Below are positions 1-10,275 of a DNA stretch of 64,000 nucleotides, piece after piece (positions within the stretch are counted from its first letter, which is position 1; every line of letters begins with the position of its first letter). Position numbers and translations under genes: made by a program. The notes below the pieces were generated by a model that was not told where the DNA came from, did not search any database, and saw only the letters and a list, made by a program, of their open reading frames with translations. This DNA is from Aphelidium insulamus (Eukaryota; Aphelidiomycota; Aphelidea; Aphelidiaceae), in the NCBI GenBank assembly GCA_036784855.1, contig JAZDSV010000050.1, positions 1 through 64,000 of the forward strand, read 5' to 3'.

Positions 1-500
1 CGAAAGTGCGGGCAGCAGGCGTGCGCTGCGGCAAAGTGGCAGGCAGCAACGCGCGCAGGCAAAATGCAGCGAAATGCATTTTGCAGGCAGCAGCGTGACA
101 GGCGTGACGCGCAGGGTGTGCAGCGGCAACGCGCGCGGCAACGCGCACCAGCATTTCTCCTGCCTTTTTTTTCAGCAAAAAAAAAAAAACGCGCGCGCAG
201 ACGCGCCCATTTTTTTTTTCTTCAATGCTCAATTGCACATTAGCTGGGCGGGAGTCACCCTGTCGGCGTACAGCTATATTAGTCTTAAATACATTCACGA
301 CTGCATAGTATATGCTTCCTGATACGCATTACAGGAAGTTCCTGGAGGTGGAGTGTTTTGGATTGAACATGCGTTCTGGTGCAGGTGCCGCTGCGCGGTA
401 TTTCACAGCGCGGTTCCGTGTTTATCCCTCGCCATGGGGTTTGCGTCGCTTCACTTCATGGCATTGTATCACTCGCTCAGCAGTGGCCACCGCGTCGCTG
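1..500. other. Gene-free left edge, GC-rich with homopolymer tracts
   Basis: No convincing coding sequence. The first 170 bases repeat short GC-rich words (several copies of GCAACGCGCGC-like strings) and contain a small palindrome around 61-85 (an AAATGC/GCATTT pair). A T8 run, an A-run of about twelve and another T9 run follow between 165 and 220. The short open frames here have no protein-like composition. It is probably spacer or promoter for a gene to the left, plus the 3' flank of the minus-strand gene that ends at 501. Confidence 0.5.
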
Positions 501-3272
501 TCATGGGTTTTGTTTACTGTATCTGCGCTTGGTGACACTCAGTAATTTTTTGTGCGATACTGTGTATCTTAACATGTCATATGATTCAATCTGGACTGTA
601 AAAGTAGCCAACTGTCTATTCACTGATCGCTGGGCCACCATGCCGCCACCGCCGCCCGTACCCGCGGCTTCATCATCCAGGTACGGGTCAAATGAATCGA
701 GCAGCGAGTCCAGCTTGAACATTGCCGGCGAGTTTGGCGATATTTTGATCTTGTTGGTGGAGCGCTGTCCGCTTTGGTCCAGATATGGGCCGGCCGGTTC
801 GGTGCCGGCGCCTTTGTGTAGGCTGGACTGTGACTGACCCGGGCTGGCACTTGTTGGGATGCTGCTGCTGCTACTCACGGCCGTGGCCGACAGCATGGCC
901 TTGTTGACATTTTTGGTGGACTCGGCCGTGGCGATATACGAAGAGGTGGGAGTGTTGCGGCCCTTGCTGGTACTCACGGGGAATGTATTGCTCCTGGTGG
1001 AGTAGGAGCCGCTTTGCTGCTGCTCCTGCGCCACGGAATACTCGTCCGAGAAACTCAGTGCGCTCGCAGGCTGCATTCGTTATTTATACATCGTACTGTG
1101 TGTGAGAGGATGTGCATACCCGGACAGCCAAATCCTGCGATATCGTGGATGACACAAGGCCGCGCAGGTTTGTCAAATGGTTTGAGCGTGGTAGTGCGGC
1201 CTGCAGGTAATTAGTTGGATGTAGAGAGGTAACAAGACTTGCCCCGACTACAGCGAATGCCGGATTCGGCTCTGGCAGCGGCTTGTCTTCAGAGTCTGAC
1301 AGGTGAGAGACATTGTGATAACACTCACACTCACCATTGTCATCGTCACGCATAAACTCCTTGCCGCCAAAATCCAGTTGCTCCGTGCCGAAATTCTCGT
1401 CGTCTTGGCGGCTGATGGCCGTGTTCTCGGGCACATCGTTGCCGTAATCCACTTCACTGTTGTCTTCGCCGCCGCTCGGTGCACCCTCCTTGCCCACGGA
1501 TACGTAGCATGACGGCACCCAACCCTCGCGTCCATCACTGTCCTGTGCCAGCAACCAGTGCTGATATGTCTTGTGCACACGCAGTCGATTGCCCTTCTTG
1601 ATGGACATTTCATTCACGCCGACAGCGTTGTAGTCATACAGCGCCACTCCCTCCACGGATCCTTGCTCCGCGTCTCCCGCTGGCTCGTCCTTCTTCTCCA
1701 GCAGACAAGCAGAGGGCACCCAGCCGCAGAACTCACCCTTCTCCACCACCCACCAGCCGGTGGTGCTCTTGTCACGCACAATCACCTCGTCGCCAATATT
1801 CAAGTCCAGCTCGTCGTCACGCTCCGCTGCGTACTCGTAGATGGCCACCGCAGAGTCATCTGACGACGCCTGGCCATCTTTAGACTGCGCATTAGTTGTC
1901 GACGCGCCCGTAGACGCGACTGCCACGCCATCGGCGTCCCGTGCTTCAGCGGCTGTATTATTGGAAGCATTCTCTGCGCCGCCAGCGCCGACTCCGGGCA
2001 GATTGCTAGAGGACTGGAGCGGCGTGTAGGCCGATGTGCGGAATGGCTGTGACAGTCGCGCGTCGTTCAGCTGCACCGAGTCGGAGCGAATACTGCGCAG
2101 AATGAACACTGGCGACGACGTGGGGTCGAGCAGCTGCTGGAACAGTACCAGCGGCTTATCATCGTATGACAGACACCGCTCTGCAAGCCGTTGAATGATT
2201 ATATATTCAAACTTATATATAAATATATATATATGTATATATATATATGTATAACTTACCTTGCCCTTTGCTAACGACAAATAGAGCATAGTTCTTCCAG
2301 TCGCCCGAGATCTTCCACTTCTTCATCGCGAGTGGAAGCACCTTGGAGCACGTGTCATTTACCGTGACCAGAATGGTCTTGTACGACTCGTTCTCGCGGT
2401 TCTGCAACTTTTGTCCGTACACCCGGATGGCACCGGCTTCACGTCCAGACAGTGCGCGCATATCGGCGGCCGTGGGCGTCACCGGGGTCACCGGAGTCAT
2501 GGGCACTGGCAGCGGGGCTGTGGTGATTATAGTTGGCGCCGCCGCCGACAGTGCTTGGACGTTGGGCGCGGTGTTGGCGCGGAATCGCATCTTGTTGTTT
2601 CCATTGCCACCACTCATTCGGCTGCCGCTAATGTTGCTGCCGCTTGCCGTCAGCTTGTCCTACAGTGTATGTCAAGCCGTGTTCGCTCACTCACTCACCC
2701 ATTTAATCAAACCTTTGACGGCGGCGATGGCAAAGCTTTGCCACTCAGCTGAATGTTCTGGATCTCTTGCCGCAGCTCGTGTATCTGCGTGAACAGTTCG
2801 TCGAATATGACATCGCGGTCCTTGAACATGGCCTCGATGCGCTTCACATCCACCATCAAGGCCGCGGCATTGTTCTGCAGTTAGCTAGTTTAATACATAC
2901 ACTATAATACAACGTGAATGGGCGTACAGTATTGGACGCGTTATCTGGACGGCCCGGCTGCTCAATGACGTTCGTTGCTACACCGCCAGTGATCGGATGT
3001 TGGCTCAGCCACTCTCGCACAGCTTTCACAATGCCCATCCGGTGGCCAATGGACTGTACTTGCAGCTCCTTGAGTGTCTCCAGGTCCATATTGACTAGAA
3101 CATCGCCGCTGATATCATTGTCTAGAAGCGCGCGTTACTATCAGCTATAGCCAGTGCAGTCACGTAGATGCCAACCTCTGAATCGCCGCTCGTACTGCGG
3201 ATATCCCGCCGAACTGATCCACGCTGCCACTGTTCCGGCGTCCCACTCGTCCATTGGTGACGTGGCCGCCAT
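501..3272 (-). CDS. Ste50/Ubc2-like MAPK adaptor (SAM-RA-SH3-SH3)
   Basis: Adaptor expected to link Ras/Cdc42-type GTPases to a MAPKKK in pheromone, filamentation or stress MAPK signalling. Exons read as 3272-3176, 3121-2928, 2874-2713, 2659-2260, 2180 to about 1128 (with an optional in-frame 42-nt intron near 1347-1306) and 1074-501. The SAM domain spans the first two exons (MDEWDAGTVAAWISSAGYPQ, then ISGDVLVNMDLETLKEL). A Ras-association domain follows in exon 4, with the Ste50 hallmark NRENESYKTI, and joins SKGQ to ERCLSYDD across the next intron. Two SH3 domains lie at about 1850-1480 (ALYDY-type starts, GWVPS ends). The C-terminus is Ser/Thr-rich and low in complexity. The start is the ATG just before the SAM domain. 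The two SH3 domains resemble basidiomycete Ubc2 more than yeast Ste50, which lacks them. The family call is secure; the last 60 residues are less certain. Confidence 0.88.
2213..2250. repeat. (TA)n microsatellite in intron
   Basis: A TA-dinucleotide run broken by single G bases, lying wholly inside the intron between the RA-domain exon and the next exon of the Ste50-like gene. Similar runs recur in introns and spacers elsewhere in the window. Confidence 0.8.
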
Positions 3273-3540
3273 TTTCTTGTTATTTGCGTGAACTGACGAC
3301 GTGAGCTACACTTAAAAATAATTTTCTGTCTCTGATAATAGCGCGTCATGACAACCAGGTGGCAAAATAGACAGACTGAGAGATGTCCAGACACTGCATA
3401 TATTGTGTGTATGAATAGCTGGGATAGTAGGGCCTGACACAGAGATGTGAGGCATTTAATATAAAGGTGTGGATATGTACATCGATGAAGAATCTGTTTA
3501 TGGAACATTGCGCGTTACAGCACACAAATGCACATCGAAT

Positions 3541-4852
3541 TTACGCCGCTCCCGCATCAGCAGACGACTGTGACGGCTGGGAAGTATTTGTAGTTGTTGT
3601 GGTCTGCGCCAAGGCCTGGTGTTGCACGGCGCCTGTGGCCGACAGCTTGCTCAAACACACCTTTCTCCACTCTTCCTTTGTTCTGCCGCGCAAAAAGGCA
3701 ATAATGATCACGCTCATGTTGTCGCAGCCTGCGTGAAATCAGACCATAATACAAAACATTGCAGCTTTCAATACGCACCGACACCGCCCATGTAGGCATC
3801 AGGCGCCAGACAAAAGTCCATCATTTCCTCGCAGATTGTGGTCAACTCTTTCCCGCTGGCAATCCGTGCCTGAACAAAGTCGATCACCTCTTGATTTGTC
3901 ATGCAGTCCCATATTCCATCACAAGCCAGCACGGAGAACAGCACGTCGTCCGTCAGATCGTGATCTTTGATTTCTGGATTAGCGGTGACTATTTGATCCT
4001 GGGCCGGCAAGTTTGTGTTGCGCTTGTACTCGAAATCACCCAGCGCTCGTGACAAGGCCAAGTTGCCATTCACTCGGCCGCTATCCACAAATCCGCCAGC
4101 CATTCTAATCCGTTCTTGTTCGGCTGCATAGTTCACAGTTAGATACAGATAAATGTGTGCTGCAATTCAAATCAACCTTTTCCAGTGGGTTTGTGATCTT
4201 CCGATAGCGCGACGGCTGTGCCAGCCACGCTTAGTATGCACCGCGAGTCACCAGCGTTTGCCTAAATCGAGAATATTAGTATTCGCTGCTGGATATCAGG
4301 TTCAAACTTGCGCAGTAAATCTTTTGCTCTGTTATGAGGGCGGATACGGCCGTACATCCCGACGGATCCTCCCGCAACGTTGGATCTGAGAAGATGAGCT
4401 CTCCAGTACACAAGTACGAGTGCCTGACGAACCTTTCAGCAAATCTTGGTCAATGTCAAAGTATGTCTGTGTGAGAGCGGCGGGATATGATCCCTTCTGG
4501 AATGACTCGTTGGCCGTGAGACGAGCGTACAGATTAGCGCCGGCAAACTTGGCCACCTTGCTGCCTGCGAACAGTTAGCTGACAGGCACTCACGAATACG
4601 TAGATGACTTGCCTCCGTGACCGTCATAGACGGCAAAGAAGCCAACCTTCTTGTCGGTGTTGGGAAGCTGTAGGAGCGCGGTGTGGGCGTCCTCCATGGC
4701 TGCAGCGTCAGCAAGCACAGGTCGACAGATAGAGAAGATGTCCACATACTGAGCCGCCAGCCTTGCATCTCTGACAGGGCGTAGAAGGAGTCATCGTTGC
4801 TGCCACTCTCGGTGTGTTTCTCTCTAATCGGCTCCGATAGCACTTGACCCAT
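3541..4852 (-). CDS. PP2C-family Ser/Thr phosphatase (PTC1/2/3 type)
   Basis: Metal-dependent protein phosphatase of the PPM family. It probably dephosphorylates stress MAPKs or cell-cycle kinases, as yeast Ptc1-3 do. It begins MGQVLSEPIREKHTESG, typical of the PTC2/3 group. Exons join in frame to give the metal-binding motif YDGHGG, then ANAGDSRC, EDHKPT, GRVNGNLALSRALGDFEYK, ACDGIWDCM and CDNMSVIIIAFL, all canonical PP2C motifs in order. The product is about 330 residues, the usual length, with a short Ser/Thr/Gln tail. Two introns use GC-AG ends: 4612-4565 after DGHG, and 4311-4262 before ANAGD; the latter contains a TACTAAT branch-like string. The short exon near 4420-4330 has an uncertain acceptor. 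The promoter lies in the GC-rich spacer to the right. Confidence 0.93.
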
Positions 4853-5437
4853 GATGGCGGCAAGTAGTTGCTGGTAACGTGTTGTGGCGTGCGATAGTGG
4901 TGCCTCCTAGTTCAATTAGGTAAGCATGAGTGGCTGAACCACACGGCTGCGTACAGTAAACTCTGATGTTTCGGCACAGTTGTTGGTGACTGCGAGCGGG
5001 GGCAACGGCGGCGGCGGCGATGGGAGTACGCGAAGACGACCGGGAGCAAAGTGAAGACAGCGACAGCAGGTGTGGAGCGGGCTTGTAGACGGCGACGACG
5101 ACGACACGGGCCAAAGGGTAGTTCTTGAGGGCGACGGTGGCGACGGCGGCGGACGAGAGGACTGCGAGCTGGAGGCGGCGGAGGTAGCGGCGGCGGACGA
5201 GTGGCGGCCTTGACGTGCGCGAAACGTATTGCAAGCGGAATGTGAGCGCCGAGGGGAAAGCGGGCAACGCGGCTCACTGCTAATTCCACTGTTTGCCGGA
5301 TTTGTGCTGAGTCAATGCGCGCTAATTAAGCGTGCCACTTATATTATACTTGCCTTTATGTGGGTGCTAATATACAAGACAGCGTGGCCTTAACGTCATA
5401 ATTAGAATTATATACAGGTATAGGTACACTCTCTTTA
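4853..5437. other. GC-rich spacer and probable PP2C promoter
   Basis: The segment holds GGC/GAC triplet-rich stretches (about 5000-5210). These make long minus-strand open frames that are Arg/Pro/Ser-rich, mutually overlapping and without domain signal. I read it as 5' untranslated and promoter sequence for the phosphatase gene, plus the 3' flank of the ZZ/EF-hand gene that ends at 5438. Confidence 0.5.
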
Positions 5438-7274
5438 TTAGAATACAGTGCCTGAATAAAGCAGTCAGATACAGCAGATGTCTGCTATCAGCTGAACACA
5501 TACCTAATGCCTCAAACCATGCAATCATTGTGCTGTCGTGCTGGACAAAATCGCGGAATTCGGCAAATGAGATCAGCCCGCTGCCCCTCTTGTCAACGTT
5601 CATGAATGTCTTGTCCACCATTTCATCAATCGCTTCCTGCGACATCATCTCCACTGCCGGCCAGTACTGCTCGTCTTCCCCCTCTTCGGCCGGCTCCTCC
5701 ACTTCAGGAACAGTTGCTCTTGTCACTTCAGCATTCGACACTGAACTAGAAGCGGCAAATAGGGCGTCTGACGGACCATTTTCCAGTTGATTTGCATTAT
5801 TCCTATCACTAAAAGTGTGTTGCGTCTTGATAGATCCACCGTGCTTCCCGGATGGCAGTGATTGCTGTTCGGCATTCGGCGCGGCACTCGCAGGTATAGG
5901 AGCGGTGAATGAGGCGGATACGGGTTTGTTTGCATGGTCGTCAAAGCTCTCCATCATTTCCTCTTCCAACGAGCGCACAACATCTCGAACCAGCTCCATA
6001 CTCAGATGGAAATATGCCTTGAACATTTTGCGCAACTCTCCCCGACTAATATAGCCATCGTTGTCTAGATCGTATCCCTTGAATGCATCTAACAATGGTA
6101 TTTAATATTAAGAGAGCACAATAGTACATGGAAGCCTACAGGTAATCTTCTCTTCAAGAGTTCCTTTGCAAAGCACCGAGAGGCCGCACACAAGCTCACT
6201 GAAATTGATCACTCCATCCTGGTCCTGGTCGTAGAAGGAAAATATTCGATCCGTGATGAGGTTCTTGTCGGTGCCCAGCGGACCCAAGCACTGTTCAAAC
6301 ACGCGTCTGTCAATGCCGCCATCTCGTGCTTCGACCGTCGACAACGATCGGTACTGATCAAACAGCGCTTGTATCTCCACAATATCAACTAGACCGATTA
6401 TTAGAGGAATGATGATGTTTAGGCAGCAATGTGCCGAAGATAACTGCATTAATATCGACAACTTACAGTGCGTGACTAGTTGGAGATCCCTCAACTTGTC
6501 CCACGGTAAATCCATTAGGGCGCCAGTGTTTTTGCCTACGGTATCAGCACCTAGTATCGGTATCGCCAGATGGACACGAACCAGGATAGAAACAGGTGAG
6601 CAGGGCTGCGCGCGGGTTTGCAAGCGGCGGAATCGGTATGCGAATCTTGATAAATACATGTGTTTTGGCGTGTGACTCCTCGGCCTCGCACAGCTCGCAG
6701 ATGTCGAAATCGACACAGTTGGCGCACTTGTACCGCACGCCTCTAATCGGAGTCTGGCCGCAACTGTTGCATGTGATGCCGCGGTGTACATAGCCATCTA
6801 GGCGTCCATTACACACACATATATATATATGATAACTGCACGCATGTACGTACCACTGCGGCACTGCTCCGAGGCCACGGCGTGCAAGAGTTCCAGCAAG
6901 TGCCGGGTCTCGGGCGATATGGACATCTCGGTGCGCATATAGTCTGGGACATCGGCATCTAGCGAGGCCATGGACGCGGATTCCGTCAGCGTACTCTGCG
7001 CCATACCGGGAGGCGTGTTGTCTGCCAACACATTCGCTGTGGCACCAGCTGTTGCCGTTGTGTCGACTGGCGGCACGGCTGCCGGCTGTATCATGGAGAC
7101 AAATGTGAGGCGGCGCTGAGTCTCGCTTGCAGTGGTTTCCGCGGCGTCGACACCATCATCATTAGCCGCGCCACCACCCCACCTGTCCCACAAGCGGCTG
7201 ACCAGCTGTGTGAGCAGGACGGTAAGAGATGCAGCCAATGCGGCCGCCCCGGCCACGGCGATCCTGTCCTTCAT
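5438..7274 (-). CDS. Membrane-anchored ZZ zinc finger plus EF-hand protein
   Basis: Probable calcium-responsive adaptor; the precise role is unknown. The ATG at 7274 gives MKDRIAVAGAAALAASLTVL, a hydrophobic segment of about 20 residues that looks like a signal anchor. A low-complexity region follows, then a ZZ-type finger (CNSCGQTPIRGVRYKCANC and DICELCEAEESHAKTH). After three introns come a calcineurin-B-like EF-hand (DQDQDGVINFSE), a second (DLDNDGYISRGE), an acidic linker and a degenerate third (NVDKRGSGLISFAEF). The last intron makes the C-terminus EALGTVF, ending at 5438. EF-hand repeats next to a ZZ domain are known in uncharacterised fungal proteins. The call rests on visible cysteine and acidic ligand patterns. 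An upstream in-frame GTG extension is possible but has no ATG. Confidence 0.82.
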
Positions 7275-7444
7275 CAGATGACGTGGCAACGATAAATACA
7301 CACAATCTATGAAGAGCTCATTGCGAGTTCCGCCAGGCGGCTCCGAGCTCTCTCCACCGCCGATTTTATGCCCGCAACGGTGGTGGCGGCCGTGCGCACT
7401 CTACGTGCAAGTTTTTTTAGTTCTGGGTGGTGCGTATATATGTC

Positions 7445-8455
7445 TTACCTGTTTAGCGGCGGCATTGACGACAGTTTTGTGGCAGACAGCGGGAGCCTGG
7501 ACACATTACACGCCTGATACTACAATATATGTTATGCTGTACAAAGCACTCACCGCGAAGAAGCTACCGGCCTCTGTTGTATATGCCGGCTAGCCATGCG
7601 GCTCACGTCCACCACAAACGTGACTTGTCCAACCTGGCGACACTTCTCCAGCACGCAATTTGGCTGTGCCATAAGTATACGTAGACATTAATATGGCAAC
7701 TTGCAGGTTTGCCGGCATCGCCGTCAGCCAACATATCGACCGTGTTGAATAGCGTGTCTTCTAGGGCGTCGTCGCCGAGGAAATATGTCCGGATGGCTTC
7801 GGCAGCGCTGGGCACTGATTGCCACAGCATTGCCGTCACAACTAGTTATAGAATGAGAGATTGTTCAAAATATATCGATGTATAACCAACTGCGATGAGG
7901 CTGTGTCTGAAAGCACTCTCCCAAAGGTATCTTGGCCGTGCAGTGACCCTCCACCCACTGCCTGCTCCATTTGTCGCGTGATACCAGCCGGCACTCGACC
8001 TGCAGCAGTGATAACTGTCCACCTCTACGTTGCTTGCAATCCACTGCACTAGTCAGCGAATATCTAACCACTCACAAATCAACTGTACCGGGTTTGAGCA
8101 GTTGTATACAGTGTCCGTATGCAAGCCTGGATTCACCACTCGGCTGTGAATATCTGCTCAGCACTTGCGCAGTGCTGCCCTCTGCACACAGACGCCATCC
8201 TGGCTTATCGGCAGCACTACTGGAGGGCAGCAGGAACTCTTTGTAAAAGCATTTGTACTCGAGAACACTGCCAGCGGTGAGGCGCAGTACTATAACAATG
8301 CAGCTCACGGACAATGAGCGCCCGGTGCTTGGCCAGTCGGAAAAACTGGTTGAGACCTGGGCAATCTCTACAGTCACTGCAGGCGCCATTGTGGCTGGCA
8401 TAGAGGCGGTTTTGCTACCGTCACCGGGTGCCGATTCCGTCTTGCTGGCGTTCAT
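7445..8455 (-). CDS. B9-domain protein, MKS1-like (ciliary transition zone)
   Basis: Members of this family (MKS1, B9D1, B9D2) form part of the MKS module at the ciliary transition zone. The exons join to give QLSLLQVECRLVSRDKWSRQ followed by VEGHCTAKIPLG. This matches the B9 core in which a 'WP.L..EV.S.D.W.R.RVEGYG...LP..PG' pattern is conserved. It continues with LWQSVPSAAEAIRTYFLGDD, like the MKS1 stretch after its TWRP motif, and ends with a GQVTFVVDVSRM strand like the B9 terminal strand. The product is about 270 residues, so it is a B9 core without the long MKS1 N-terminus. One intron, 7704-7664, is GC-AG. The call is by pattern similarity and divergence is high, so B9D1 or B9D2 is not excluded. 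It is divergent from the kinase gene to the right. Confidence 0.62.
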
Positions 8456-8729
8456 TCAAGGTGAAGATGTTTCTGCCAGAATGTATTTGTGAGTGCTAGA
8501 GAGCGCGCAAAAGTGCCGTTGAAGAAAGCTTTGCGCTATGCTACTGCTACAGTATGCAATAACAACATGACACTTCTCATATCATACAGCTGAAGTTGTT
8601 ACATTTCCCTAGTCGCCTACCGCGTACGTAGCGAAGCGATTCTTGAACAACATCAACGAACAGATCAGCCAATGAGGCTGGTGCATTTGCGATCAATCAC
8701 TCTCTCTCGATTGCTGTCTTTAACGAAAT

Positions 8730-10091
8730 ATGAAAATTGCGCGACTTCATGCGGCGTTGATAGCCGCTGTGGCACAAGCTGCACCAATGGAGCGTGGTAA
8801 CGGTATGTACCCATTTATTGTGATGCATCTGATAACATAGACAGAGCTCTATGCGCCGGTAGTCAGTGAGCCGGACTGTAGCGGTGCCGTTTCTACCACT
8901 ATTACCGCTGGCTGTTTTGATTTTGATCACTACCAAACAGTTGCACTGCTGGGTCAAGGCGACTTTGGCAGAGTGTACTTGGCACGGAATGGCGATGATG
9001 ATTTGTTTGCATTAAAGGTGCAAAGGAAAAATGAGCTGTCCAAGGCCGAAGTGCAAGCGCATGACGCCCTTAAAGAACATCCATTCATCACACATCTGGT
9101 GGAGGCGTTTGTTTCTGACGCTGACGTGTGTCTGGTATTGGACTACGTGACGGGAGGCACATTAAAGGATGTTTTTACGACACGGCAAAGGTTGACGTAT
9201 GTGCATGCAAAGTATCTAGTGGCAGAAATCACGTCAGCGCTGGAGCACATACACCGCTTTGGAATTATTCATGGCGATGTGAAACCCGAAAACATTCTTC
9301 TAGACTGTAATGGGCACGCCCGCCTGGCCGATTTCGGTTTTTGTCACTTTGCCGAACGGGGCCAATATCTTATCATACCACAATTTAAAGGCACACCACG
9401 CTACATGGCGCCAGAATTGGCCAAGGCAGTGGCATCGGAATATTGGAGGGACAAAACATCCAGAAGGGTTCCCGCTATTGCTGCATGGGGCCCACAAGAC
9501 GGAGGGTGGAAAATTGACCACACCATTGATTTCTGGGCGCTTGCGGTTGTAGGGCATCGAATGTTCTCTCGGCGTCTATTGTTTGACGGAAGAAACAGAA
9601 TTAAATTGGTTCAGAAAATCATATCGTGGCGCGATACATGCGAAGATCTCACCGACATTCCTTCCGATGCGCGAGAGCTAATATCTGCTTGGCTTGTCAA
9701 CGATCCTGCCAAACGGCTAGGCTCATATCAGTGCGAAGAATTGTGCGACACGCCGACAATAAAAGACCATCCGTTTTTCGATGGTATCCATTGGGAGTCG
9801 CTTGGCGAAAAGGAGCAACGGTTTGAGCCACTCAAGAAATCAAAATTGAACATTCACGGACATTGTACCTGGTTTAAGAAGCAACGTGATTTCGATGAAA
9901 CATGCAATTATTGCTTCAAACGTGGTGAACCATACCATGTGCCGGTAATAGTACATGCTGCAGAAGGTCGATCTGGAATAAATTGTGGACGGCTGAGTGA
10001 AGAACTGGAACAAGATGCGCAAAGTCAAGGTCAAGTGGTAGAGGACCTGGATCATATTATTATACATATAGAACGATGCGGGCCAAGATGA
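8730..10091 (+). CDS. Protein kinase, AGC-like, HGD variant with signal-like leader
   Basis: Complete Ser/Thr kinase domain encoded mainly by one long exon. The glycine loop is LLGQGDFGRVYLA, the Lys is in FALKVQ, the catalytic loop reads GIIHGDVKPENIL (HGD instead of HRD), then LADFGF (DFG), GTPRYMAPEL (activation segment end) and RLG followed by a hydrophobic AGC-like tail. A first small exon (8730-8803) encodes MKIARLHAALIAAVAQAAP, which resembles a secretory signal peptide. It joins in phase across a 42-nt intron to the kinase exon. After the catalytic domain a cysteine-containing tail (HGHCTWFKKQRDFDETCNYC) may bind metal. Codon use looks more AT-rich than that of flanking genes. Substrate and compartment are unknown; the leader could also be a mis-assigned 5' exon. 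Confidence 0.82.
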
Positions 10092-10239
10092 ATGCTGAGC
10101 AAATAGGATGGTGGATGAGGGGGGCATTTATCAATTCCAACAGAGAATTGTCAACCAAATAATGCACTTCATTTGTGTAAATCTCCAATTTAACATACAT
10201 TCTATCAGTACTATGTAGACGGTATGGGATTCTAGCGAA

Positions 10240-10272
10240 GTATCTCTTTTTTTTCTTCTTTTTTTTTGGAAA
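10240..10272 (+). promoter_or_regulatory. Pyrimidine-rich tract before the SDR gene
   Basis: A C/T tract (mostly T) of about 25 bases ends only a few bases before the ATG at 10276. Such tracts are common just upstream of fungal start codons and transcription starts. The location is seen; function is inferred. Confidence 0.4.
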
Positions 10273-10275
10273 GAT

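Noticed and set aside
4824-5289. Two overlapping minus-strand Arg/Pro/Ser-rich frames
   Set aside because: They arise from GGC/GAC triplet-rich promoter sequence, overlap each other in different frames and show no motif.
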